Origin: Nitrosomonas sp.
GTDB lineage: Bacteria; Pseudomonadota; Gammaproteobacteria; Burkholderiales; Nitrosomonadaceae
DNA length: 64,000 nt
Reading direction: 5' to 3'
NCBI GenBank assembly: GCA_016703745.1
Contig: JADJBK010000006.1
Location: forward strand, 1,302,001 to 1,366,000
The translations under genes and the position numbers were made by a program. The notes beneath the pieces were generated by a model. That model made no database searches. It saw only the letters and a program-made list of their open reading frames with translations, and was not told the origin of the DNA. Numbering within the stretch: position 1 is the stretch's first letter; each line of letters opens with the position of its first letter. Positions 8,297-16,054 of this stretch are shown here, one piece after another.

Positions 8297-8779
8297 CTAC
8301 CGAAAAATTTCTTCTGAACGCCTGATGTATTCAAGGAAGTTGATACACGGAACAGAAACTGTTGCCATGTTACACACTGCTGGAATTTTTCTTTTGGAAA
8401 GCTCTTGAGGCTGCATAGGTTGTCGCGCCTCTTCTGAGACCAATTCGGCCCTATGGGCGCGTGTTGCGGCAATTATAAGAATGTCGTTTTCCCCAACTCC
8501 TTTGGGATGATAGTTATCGCCTACAATGCCAAGCAATCCCTTAATCTTCACGGCATCTCGTAGAATAGAGCTGCTGATCGCCAGTTGCTTCAGATTGTTG
8601 TCTATAAGCCATTCTCCACAATCTGGTGTTTTGTTTTCCACTTCTTCAAATGCCACGCCTGGCATTACCAGTCTCTTTTTTTCAATCTCTGCTACCATCC
8701 ATTCCCACAATCCTGGAAACTGACGCACTGGGTAATTATCCCATGCGTAAATCATGGATGAAGCATCAAAGACCTGCAT
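8297..8779 (-). CDS. DUF4411 (PIN-like) protein, probable toxin partner
   Basis: The product is 160 residues beginning MQVFDASSMIYAWDNYP. The early Asp in VFDASS, the mid-protein acidic patches and the late GENDILIIAATRAH stretch follow the PIN-like RNase layout seen in DUF4411 proteins. The gene overlaps the end of the XRE/ImmA gene by 14 bases, so the two are translationally coupled. DUF4411 genes are commonly found beside such regulators in putative toxin-antitoxin modules. RNase activity is inferred, not shown. It could also be a neutral accessory gene. Confidence 0.65.
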   Translation of the reverse strand: MQVFDASSMIYAWDNYPVRQFPGLWEWMVAEIEKKRLVMPGVAFEEVENKTPDCGEWLIDNNLKQLAISSSILRDAVKIKGLLGIVGDNYHPKGVGENDILIIAATRAHRAELVSEEARQPMQPQELSKRKIPAVCNMATVSVPCINFLEYIRRSEEIFR

Positions 8780-9911
8780 AGTGGCGTTTCAACTGATGCA
8801 GGTCTTTGATCTTCAGACTATCGAGATAGCTACTCGCCTTGGCCAGTGTAATATGACGCGCGTACAGCGCGCCCAGTACCGTCCGTACAAACGTATCACC
8901 AAAAATATGCTCGGGCTCTCTGTGTCGGTATTCCCGATTCCCACCATTTTTTTGTGCAGTTACCGACCGCGCCCGCCATTGCCTATAGGCATCATATTGA
9001 CCTTGTGGCAAGCGGCCTGCATCCAGTAGCCGGCGCAAAATCACTTCGCCACTCACGCCCCATGCCTTGCGTGGCTGCGCAAGCCACTCATCGTATTGAG
9101 ATGCATCATTGGGCCGTTCTGCATCTCGGATGCTTGCCAGAAAAGAATCCGGGACCAAGAGATGTCCAGCAAAGGCATTGGCATCACGCTCTTGGCCTTG
9201 ATAGGACTGCAAGTCACGTTCGTCATCAATCGAACTGGTCTTGTGCAGCAGCAAGTGACCCAACTCGTGCATGAGCGTGAACGACTGCTGGGACTCCCAG
9301 GCCTGTTTCTTGATTACAATCACCGGACAGGTCGAGTCGTACAGGACAAAACCGAGAATCGGACTTTGCTTGGCAATTTGCCACTTGCCGTTGTAGCCGT
9401 TACTTTGAAAAACCAATACACCTTGCGCTTCGATCGCTTCGCGGTAGGAATCAAATTTATTCTGATCACCGAGACCAAGCCATTGGCGTGCGATTAGAGC
9501 CGACTCGCGCGGATACTGTCGGGGCAAGTCTGGTGGACTAAATCGTGGCCGGTCAGCGTCATCCAGGTCTTCGCGCAGGCTTAAGTATACCTCCCGCTGC
9601 TTTTCTACTCGTTCGATCAGCGTTTTGAGCTTTGCAGACAACTCCGGCTTCTGATTGGCTAAGGTGCGGAACTGTGGCGTATGCACTTGCACTTCATCGA
9701 CCGGCTCATTTTCAAGAAAGAATAAAACTCCCCGTCCAAAATACTCGGCAACTTTGCGCAACTGATTGAACGTCATGCCTTCACCCGCCATGACGCGCTC
9801 CATGCTGGTTACTGCGATGCCCAGTTCTGTCGCAAGTTCACCCGGTGTTATGCCGTGGTCGGCACAACACCAAGTAATACGATCTGGGTTAATTAACTGA
9901 ATACGTTCCAT
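8766..9911 (-). CDS. XRE-family regulator with ImmA/IrrE metallopeptidase domain
   Basis: The product is 381 residues from the ATG giving MERIQLINPDRITWCCADHG. Residues ~15-65 form a helix-turn-helix (TPGELATELGIAVTSMERVM). The zinc peptidase motif HELGH follows at ~211-215, with downstream acidic ligand candidate QERDANAFAGHLLVPD. The C-terminus is basic. Proteins of this build act as repressors cleaved or relieved under stress, or as antitoxins beside DUF4411. I prefer this start over an ATG 11 codons upstream because a TATAAT box ends six bases before it, pointing to a leaderless transcript. The upstream alternative would lie within or before the promoter. Confidence 0.75.
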   Translation of the reverse strand: MERIQLINPDRITWCCADHGITPGELATELGIAVTSMERVMAGEGMTFNQLRKVAEYFGRGVLFFLENEPVDEVQVHTPQFRTLANQKPELSAKLKTLIERVEKQREVYLSLREDLDDADRPRFSPPDLPRQYPRESALIARQWLGLGDQNKFDSYREAIEAQGVLVFQSNGYNGKWQIAKQSPILGFVLYDSTCPVIVIKKQAWESQQSFTLMHELGHLLLHKTSSIDDERDLQSYQGQERDANAFAGHLLVPDSFLASIRDAERPNDASQYDEWLAQPRKAWGVSGEVILRRLLDAGRLPQGQYDAYRQWRARSVTAQKNGGNREYRHREPEHIFGDTFVRTVLGALYARHITLAKASSYLDSLKIKDLHQLKRHYAGL

Positions 9912-9953
9912 ATCGGCATTATATCTGAGCAAGTTGCCATTCACCCTGCCGTG
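9912..9953 (-). promoter_or_regulatory. Candidate promoter giving leaderless XRE/ImmA mRNA
   Basis: On the minus strand TATAAT occupies 9918-9923 and the chosen ATG begins at 9911, where transcription would be expected to start. No good -35 (TTGACA-like) is visible 17 bases upstream; GGGTGA is the nearest hexamer. The promoter call rests on the -10 alone. Confidence 0.4.
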
Positions 9954-10034
9954 TCAGAGTTTATTCCAGCGCGGCGAACTTACGTTGGCAAATGGATTGG
10001 CGGCGCCGGGTTTTCGCTTTGTTCATCATCTGAA

Positions 10035-10214
10035 GGGTGCCTCTAAAAATTCAAGTTTCCAAGCAAGGCAAGGCACGAGTAAAAAATTTGAGCGCGGCAT
10101 ATAGTTTATATGTAAGCGATAATTTTTTTCGAATAACGCCGTATTGTGCCGAAACGGGGTAAGCAGGCAAGTCGCCAAGCGGCTGCTCGCAAAATTGGAT
10201 TTTTAGAGGCGTCC
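10035..10214. mobile_element. MITE-like element, 180 bp, no gene
   Basis: The element is bounded by 20-base inverted repeats: GGGTGCCTCTAAAAATTCAA on the left, and a right end whose complement is GGACGCCTCTAAAAATCCAA (17 of 20 matches). The interior has no plausible gene. Similar single ends occur at ~7836 and at 45807 beside the CRISPR array, which suggests a dispersed family. The CCTCT core resembles the GGAACCTCTGA ends of the IS5-family element at 53558, a possible source of transposase. Confidence 0.7.
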
Positions 10215-10553
10215 TAAAGTAATCTAGCTATCTGCGTCAAAAGTTCAACATTTCACACATAACATGTATAAAAAACGCATTTTCTTATCACGTTAAGAGG
10301 GATAGGGTTAAAAAACCGGGTTTTCTATACCCATCATTAACTCATAGCGTGGCGGGATGCGCGGAGCGCGGAAACCACGAAGCCGTTTCAACGACATGCA
10401 TACCCGGACTGATTACCTGAAAAATCGGTTAAACTGGTGTTTTCCCGTTCTTTGTTCGCAGATGATTGTGTTTCCACCACGCTCGCATCCTGAATCAGGG
10501 CGCTTGTCGCGTTACCCGTCCACCATGATTGTTAGCCTTGTTAGCCGCCTCCC

Positions 10554-12863
10554 ATGAGTTTCATCAATAAATCGATGGCGAAAAAACCGGCCGGTTCGCC
10601 ACTTCCGCCCCAAATCAGCCGGTTATTGCGCGAAGCCATTGCGCTGGTGCTGGGCGGGATTGCGCTTTATCTGGTGCTGATTTTTATCAGCTTTGATCTG
10701 ACCGATCCGGGGTGGTCGCGCAGCGCCGTGGGGGCGCAGACCAGTAATACCGGCGGGGCGGCGGGCGCCTGGTTGTCGGATTTGCTGTTTTATCTGTTTG
10801 GCGTCTCCGCCTGGTGGTGGGTGGCGTTCTTTCTGGCGGCGCTCTGGTGGAGTTACCGCCGTATCGATATAGCCCATGTGCTTGATCCCCGCACGCTTGC
10901 GGTGGCGTTTACCGGATTTTTCACCCTGCTCGTTGCCAGCAGCGGTATCGAGTCATTGCGCTTTCACACGCTGCAAGTGTCGCTGCCGCTTGCGCCCGGC
11001 GGTATGCTCGGTGAGGTGCTCAGCCGCTATGCCGCTATGTTGCTCGGATTTACCGGCGCGACGCTGGGGCTGGTGATTCTGTTCGCTATCGGGTTGAGTC
11101 TGTTTACCGGTCTTTCCTGGGTGAAACTGTCGGAACGCATTGGCGCCACAATAGAATGGGCAGGCGCTTCGATTCTGGCTTACTGGGATCGCTGGCGTGA
11201 CCGGCGCATGAATCGGGTAGCGGCCATTCCGGCTGACCCGGCTGACACTTTGCTGGAAACATTTAAAGATCAGCCCCTCGCCCAGCCCACACTGCGCATT
11301 GACCTGCCGGAAACCGAAATCCCAAAACCCGCACGCGGTAATAAGGAAAAAACCCGGTTGCCTTTGTTCGATACGGCTGATTCTCCCCTGCCTCCGCTCG
11401 CGCTGCTGGATGAACCCGAAAAACAGGTGCTGTTGCTATCGAGCGACATGCTGGAATCAAACTCACGCCTGATTGAGCGCAAGCTGAAGGAATTTGGCGT
11501 GGAGGTAAAAGTGGTGGCCGCTTATCCCGGCCCGGTGATCACCCGTTATGAGATCGAACCGGCAGTGGGCGTCAAGGGGAGCCAGATTGTTAATCTGGTC
11601 AGGGATCTGGCGCGCGCGTTCACTGTGGCCAGCATTCGCGTGGTCGAGACCATTCCCGGCAAATCGACGATGGGCATGGAAATCCCCAACCCCAAGCGCC
11701 AGATAGTTCGTCTGCATGAGATTCTTGCCTCCCGGGTTTACGCTGACCATGCTTCGCCGCTGACCATTGCGCTGGGCAAGGATATCAGCGGTAAACCGGT
11801 GGTTTCCGATCTGGCCAGAATGCCCCATGCCCTGGTTGCCGGTACGACCGGCTCGGGGAAATCGGTCGCCATCAATGCTGTCATTCTGAGTCTGCTCTAT
11901 AAGGCCACGCCAGAGGAGGTTCGCCTCATCCTGATCGACCCCAAAATGCTGGAGCTGTCCGTCTATGATGGCATTCCGCACCTGCTGACTCCGGTAGTCA
12001 CCGATATGCGTGATGCCGCTAACGCGCTCAATTGGTGTGTTAGCGAGATGGAGCGCCGCTACAAGCTGATGTCGGCATTGGGTGTGCGTAACCTTGCGGG
12101 CTATAACCAGAAAATACGGGATGCCATCAAAAATGAAGCCGCGCTGACCAATCCGTTAAGCATCACGCCGGAATCGCCGGAATTGCTGGAAGACATGCCG
12201 CTGATCGTGGTGGTCATCGATGAGCTCGCCGATTTGATGATGATCGTCGGCAAAAAGGTCGAGAAACTGATCGCCCGGCTGGCGCAGAAAGCGCGCGCGG
12301 CAGGCATTCATCTGCTGCTGGCCACGCAACGCCCCTCCGTGGATGTCATCACCGGTCTCATCAAGGCAAATATTCCGACCCGGATCGCCTTTCAGGTTTC
12401 CAGCAAGATCGATTCGCGCACCATTCTCGACCAGATGGGCGCGGAAGCCCTGCTGGGACAGGGAGACATGCTGTATCTGCCGCCTGGCAGCGGCCACCCG
12501 CAACGTATTCACGGCGCTTTTGTCGCCGATGATGAAGTGCATAAGGTGGTCGAATATCTCAAGGAGCATGGCGAAGCCTGTTACCTCGACGATATCCTGC
12601 AGGCAGCCGATGTGGAAGAAGATGCAGGCGAGAACAGTAACGGTGGTCAGTCCGGCGGAGGAGAAACTGATCCTTTGTACGATGAGGCGGTCAGCATCGT
12701 CATCAAGACCCGCCGCGCTTCAATCTCGCTGGTGCAGCGCCAGTTGCGCATCGGCTACAACCGCGCTGCCAGGCTGATTGAAGAAATGGAACGCGCCGGT
12801 ATCGTTTCCAGCATGGAGAGTAACGGCAACCGCGAAGTGCTGGCACCGAAACGGGACGACTGA
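10554..12863 (+). CDS. ftsK: DNA translocase FtsK
   Basis: FtsK couples chromosome segregation with division: an N-terminal membrane domain sits at the septum and a hexameric RecA-like motor pumps DNA toward dif. The 769 residues show about four membrane helices within 1-190, a short linker, the motor with Walker A GTTGSGKS near 430 and Walker B VVVIDELADLM near 555, and a winged-helix gamma domain (~705-765, RRASISLVQRQLRIGYNRAA) that reads KOPS sites. The linker is short compared with E. coli FtsK, as in SpoIIIE-sized homologues. It is followed by lolA and rarA on the same strand. Confidence 0.95.
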   Translation: MSFINKSMAKKPAGSPLPPQISRLLREAIALVLGGIALYLVLIFISFDLTDPGWSRSAVGAQTSNTGGAAGAWLSDLLFYLFGVSAWWWVAFFLAALWWSYRRIDIAHVLDPRTLAVAFTGFFTLLVASSGIESLRFHTLQVSLPLAPGGMLGEVLSRYAAMLLGFTGATLGLVILFAIGLSLFTGLSWVKLSERIGATIEWAGASILAYWDRWRDRRMNRVAAIPADPADTLLETFKDQPLAQPTLRIDLPETEIPKPARGNKEKTRLPLFDTADSPLPPLALLDEPEKQVLLLSSDMLESNSRLIERKLKEFGVEVKVVAAYPGPVITRYEIEPAVGVKGSQIVNLVRDLARAFTVASIRVVETIPGKSTMGMEIPNPKRQIVRLHEILASRVYADHASPLTIALGKDISGKPVVSDLARMPHALVAGTTGSGKSVAINAVILSLLYKATPEEVRLILIDPKMLELSVYDGIPHLLTPVVTDMRDAANALNWCVSEMERRYKLMSALGVRNLAGYNQKIRDAIKNEAALTNPLSITPESPELLEDMPLIVVVIDELADLMMIVGKKVEKLIARLAQKARAAGIHLLLATQRPSVDVITGLIKANIPTRIAFQVSSKIDSRTILDQMGAEALLGQGDMLYLPPGSGHPQRIHGAFVADDEVHKVVEYLKEHGEACYLDDILQAADVEEDAGENSNGGQSGGGETDPLYDEAVSIVIKTRRASISLVQRQLRIGYNRAARLIEEMERAGIVSSMESNGNREVLAPKRDD

Positions 12864-12894
12864 TCCTTTAACCTCCTCATCAAACCAGGCCATT

Positions 12895-13518
12895 ATGATC
12901 CGCTCTTTACTGATTATCACCGCTTTCCTGCTGAGTCTGTTTTCATCGCAGGTACCCGCTGCCGCTGTTGCCAGTCTTAAAAATTTTGTGGACAAGGTGC
13001 AGACCTTCCGCGCCGGATTTTCACAAACCCTGCTGGATCAAAACTTCCGGGTCCTTCAGAAATCCGGTGGCAGCATGTTGTTTGCGCGCCCCGGCAAGTT
13101 TCGCTGGAGTTATGACACGCCCTATCAGCAGCTGATCGTGGGAGATGGCGAGCAGGTCTGGTTTTATGACCAGGATCTCGAACAGGTCACGGCACGCAAG
13201 CTGGATATTACCCTCGGCAGCACGCCAGCCGCGCTGCTGGCGGGGGGGAAAACAATTGAACAGGATTTTGATCTGCAGGAAATCGAGGCGCAAGGGGAAC
13301 TTGAATGGCTGGAAGCCAGTTCCAAAAGCGAAGACACGTCATTCGAGCTGATCCGTCTGGGGTTTTCTCGCACAGGAGAGCTGCGCGAAATGATACTGCG
13401 CGATAATCTGGGGCAACTCACCTGGTTGATCTTCTCGCAAACCGAGCACAACCCGGCGCTGCCGGATGACCTGTTCCAGTTCACTCCGCCTGCGGGCGTG
13501 GACATCATCCGTGACTGA
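12895..13518 (+). CDS. lolA: Outer-membrane lipoprotein carrier LolA
   Basis: LolA carries lipoproteins across the periplasm from the LolCDE release complex to the outer membrane. The 207 residues begin with a clear signal peptide (IRSLLIITAFLLSLFSSQVP, cleaved after AAA). The mature chain shows the family pattern FRAGFSQTLLD and a GKFRWSYDTPYQQLIVGDGE segment of the open beta-barrel. I start at the ATG at 12895 because it gives the signal peptide; an upstream in-frame start would lie inside ftsK. The stop overlaps the GTG start of rarA. Confidence 0.92.
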   Translation: MIRSLLIITAFLLSLFSSQVPAAAVASLKNFVDKVQTFRAGFSQTLLDQNFRVLQKSGGSMLFARPGKFRWSYDTPYQQLIVGDGEQVWFYDQDLEQVTARKLDITLGSTPAALLAGGKTIEQDFDLQEIEAQGELEWLEASSKSEDTSFELIRLGFSRTGELREMILRDNLGQLTWLIFSQTEHNPALPDDLFQFTPPAGVDIIRD

Positions 13519-14833
13519 GCGAGCCAGCGGGCAACACTCCCATGCTCCGCTGGCGGAACGGCTGCGCCCGTCATCCCTGGAGGCGGTCATCGGCCAGTCT
13601 CACCTGCTTGCGCCGGGCAAGCCGCTTTGGATTGCCTTTCAATCCGGCCAACCTTATTCGATGATTCTGTGGGGCCCGCCCGGCACCGGCAAGACCACAT
13701 TGGCGCGGCTGATGGCGCGAGCCTTCGCGGCTGAATTCATTGCAATTTCAGCCGTGCTGTCCGGTGTTAAGGAAATCCGCGAAGCCATTGAACAGGCTCG
13801 CCTGACCCAGCAACAGTCAGACCGGCCAACGATTCTGTTCGTCGATGAAGTGCACCGTTTCAACAAGGCGCAGCAGGATGCCTTTCTGCCGCACGTGGAA
13901 CAGGGGCTGATCACGTTCATCGGCGCCACCACCGAAAATCCCTCGTTTGAAGTTAACCGGGCATTGCTGTCACGCGCACAGGTCTATGCGCTGACGGCCT
14001 TATCCCATGAGGAACTCGGGCAGTTGCTGGCACGTGCGCAACACACTTGCGCTGCAGATCAACCTTTTACCGAAGCAGCCAGCGAGCTGCTGGTCGAGTT
14101 TGCTGATGGCGATGCCCGCCGACTGCTGAACCTGCTCGAACAGGCCATCCACGCCGCGCAAATCGAAAACAAAGCGCTAATCGATGCTGATTTTCTGCAA
14201 AACGTGCTGGCGCGTCACTCCCGTGGGTTCGACAAAGGCGGGGATCTGTTCTATGACCAGATTTCAGCGCTGCACAAATCCATTCGTGGTTCTTCTCCGG
14301 ATGCGGCGCTGTACTGGCTGTGCCGCATGCTCGATGCGGGCGCTGATCCACGCTACCTGGCCCGCCGCCTGATTCGCACCGCTATGGAAGATATCGGGCT
14401 GGCCGATCCGCGCGCGCTGCCGATGGCGCTCGATGCCAGCGCGGTCTACGAACGGCTGGGCAGCCCCGAAGGCGAGCTGGCGCTTGCGCAGGTCACGCTC
14501 TACCTGGCCAGCGCTCCCAAAAGTAATGCGGCCTATCTGGCTTACCAGAAAGCCCGCAAACTGATTGCGCAGGATACGTCCCGACCGGTTCCCCTCCATT
14601 TACGCAACGCACCAACCAGACTGATGCGCGACCTGGGACACGGGCAAGGCTACCGCTACGCGCATGACGAACCTGAAGGATACGCGGCGGCGGAAAATTA
14701 CCTGCCCGAGGGCATGCCGCCCGTGCCGTTTTATCAGCCCACCCATCATGGGCTGGAAGCGAAAATAGCGGAAAAGCTGGCGCACCTGCGCGAGCTTGAC
14801 CAGCGTGCCCGGCAGGGGAAAGGGTTGAAGTAA
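13511..14833 (+). CDS. rarA: Replication-associated recombination protein RarA (MgsA)
   Basis: RarA is an AAA+ ATPase of the clamp-loader group acting at stalled replication forks. The 440 residues show Walker A GPPGTGKTT at ~55-63, Walker B ILFVDEVHRF at ~107-116, the sensor stretch GATTENPSFEV, and the C-terminal tetramerisation region ending in a LPEGMPPVPFY pattern typical of the family. I use the GTG at 13511 (VTERASGQHSH), whose bases overlap the lolA stop as GTGACTGA. An in-frame ATG at 13466 would lie in lolA coding sequence. Confidence 0.92.
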   Translation: MTERASGQHSHAPLAERLRPSSLEAVIGQSHLLAPGKPLWIAFQSGQPYSMILWGPPGTGKTTLARLMARAFAAEFIAISAVLSGVKEIREAIEQARLTQQQSDRPTILFVDEVHRFNKAQQDAFLPHVEQGLITFIGATTENPSFEVNRALLSRAQVYALTALSHEELGQLLARAQHTCAADQPFTEAASELLVEFADGDARRLLNLLEQAIHAAQIENKALIDADFLQNVLARHSRGFDKGGDLFYDQISALHKSIRGSSPDAALYWLCRMLDAGADPRYLARRLIRTAMEDIGLADPRALPMALDASAVYERLGSPEGELALAQVTLYLASAPKSNAAYLAYQKARKLIAQDTSRPVPLHLRNAPTRLMRDLGHGQGYRYAHDEPEGYAAAENYLPEGMPPVPFYQPTHHGLEAKIAEKLAHLRELDQRARQGKGLK

Positions 14834-14837
14834 AGGA

Positions 14838-15203
14838 TTACCCGGCAGCCTGCCGGTTGTGTTCCAGGTAGCGTGTAATCGCTTGTTCGGGACTGTTGGC
14901 AGACACCGTGGCAATCGGCTCAAATCCGTAGGTTGCCAGTTTTTTTGCCTGCAGCGAATTAGCCGTTGCGCCCATGAGAAGACTCACTACCAAGGATAAC
15001 CCGTTGGTCCACATGATGTCGCCGTGGGTCATGCGCACGAACATGCCTGCTATCAGGAATAGCAGCAGGATGGCCACAACCAGCACCCACATTCCTTTGG
15101 TCAGCGCCCAGATAACATTGAAAAAAAAGGCAGGCCAGGACCAGCCCGCCTTGATGGCTTCGAACTCGCCTGTTGAGTCACTGAAGATTGTATATTGGCT
15201 CAA
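14838..15203 (-). CDS. DUF2628 family membrane protein
   Basis: The product is 121 residues, starting SQYTIFSDSTGEFEAIKAGW. The pattern GWSWPAFFFNVIWALTKGMW followed by three hydrophobic helices is that of DUF2628 proteins, small inner-membrane proteins of unknown role. I choose the TTG at 15203 because GGGAG lies at normal spacing before it; an upstream ATG would add ~21 residues without a ribosome site. It is convergent with rarA, four bases away, with no clear terminator between. Confidence 0.7.
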   Translation of the reverse strand: MSQYTIFSDSTGEFEAIKAGWSWPAFFFNVIWALTKGMWVLVVAILLLFLIAGMFVRMTHGDIMWTNGLSLVVSLLMGATANSLQAKKLATYGFEPIATVSANSPEQAITRYLEHNRQAAG

Positions 15204-15388
15204 TGTCTTCTCCCTTATTTTGAAATTTTTCTTGCTATCCCTGTCGATAGGCGAGCACATCATCACGCAGCGTCAGCATATGGATAGATTATCCAGCAGC
15301 GTTGGACTTGGCGGGCAAGTGGCAAGTTCATCGTGAATCCCTATCCATATCATGCTGAATCCATGATCATTACGCTACAATCCTTATC

Positions 15389-16054
15389 ATGATGACTATG
15401 CCTATTCTGGAATTACGCGCTATCAGCAAGGCTTATGCCCACCGCAAGGTGCTTGCAGACTTGTCTTTTACACTTGCAGCCGGTGAATATGTCGCAATCA
15501 TGGGGGATTCGGGTGTGGGCAAATCCACGCTGCTCAATCTGATTGCCGGGCTGGATGGAGCGGATAAGGGTGAAATTTTTGTGAATGGCCAGATTCTGAC
15601 TGCCAGCAATGAAACGGCTGCTACCGAGCTGCGCCGCAAATATCTGGGGTTCATTTTCCAGGCGTTTCATGTACTGCCGCATTTGACGCTATGGCAGAAC
15701 GTCTCCCTGCCCCTGCTGTTGAATCATATGCCGCTTGATCGCGCCGCTGCCATGCTCGCCGCAGTCGGACTCGGCGAGAGGGGGCATGCCTTTCCGTACC
15801 AGCTATCCGGCGGAGAATTGCAGCGGGTGGCTATTGCACGCGCGCTGGTGCATCGTCCACGCTTGATTCTCGCCGATGAACCGACTGGCAATCTGGACCC
15901 TGACACCGCACAGGAAATTCTGCAGTTGATTCGGGCGGAAATCAAGGCAAATAATGCCTCAGCTATTCTCGTGACACATTCCCCTGCGGCAGCGGCGACT
16001 GCGGACAAATTGTTGATGCTGACGGGCGATGGTCTGACGGAAACATCCCGATGA
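15389..16054 (+). CDS. ABC transporter ATP-binding protein (LolD/MacB type, AttE-like)
   Basis: The product is 221 residues with Walker A GDSGVGKST near 40, Q-loop IFQAFHVLPHLT, signature LSGGELQR near 139, Walker B LILADEPTGNLD and a switch histidine (VTHSP). The length and GNLD Walker B fit the LolD/MacB subfamily, which partners with FtsX-type permeases. The stop overlaps the permease start (ATGA). The three-gene order ATPase, permease, lipocalin-like secreted protein matches AttEFGH-type operons, so substrate movement across the envelope is likely; the substrate is unknown. Confidence 0.85.
   Translation: MMTMPILELRAISKAYAHRKVLADLSFTLAAGEYVAIMGDSGVGKSTLLNLIAGLDGADKGEIFVNGQILTASNETAATELRRKYLGFIFQAFHVLPHLTLWQNVSLPLLLNHMPLDRAAAMLAAVGLGERGHAFPYQLSGGELQRVAIARALVHRPRLILADEPTGNLDPDTAQEILQLIRAEIKANNASAILVTHSPAAAATADKLLMLTGDGLTETSR

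Larger units (their letters stand above)
9912..10553. other. Spacer between the XRE/ImmA gene and ftsK
   Basis: Apart from the candidate promoter at its left edge and the MITE at 10035-10214, I find no supported gene. The last ~300 bases before ftsK are AT-rich near 10260-10330 and may contain its promoter, but I cannot pick a convincing -10/-35 pair. Confidence 0.5.
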
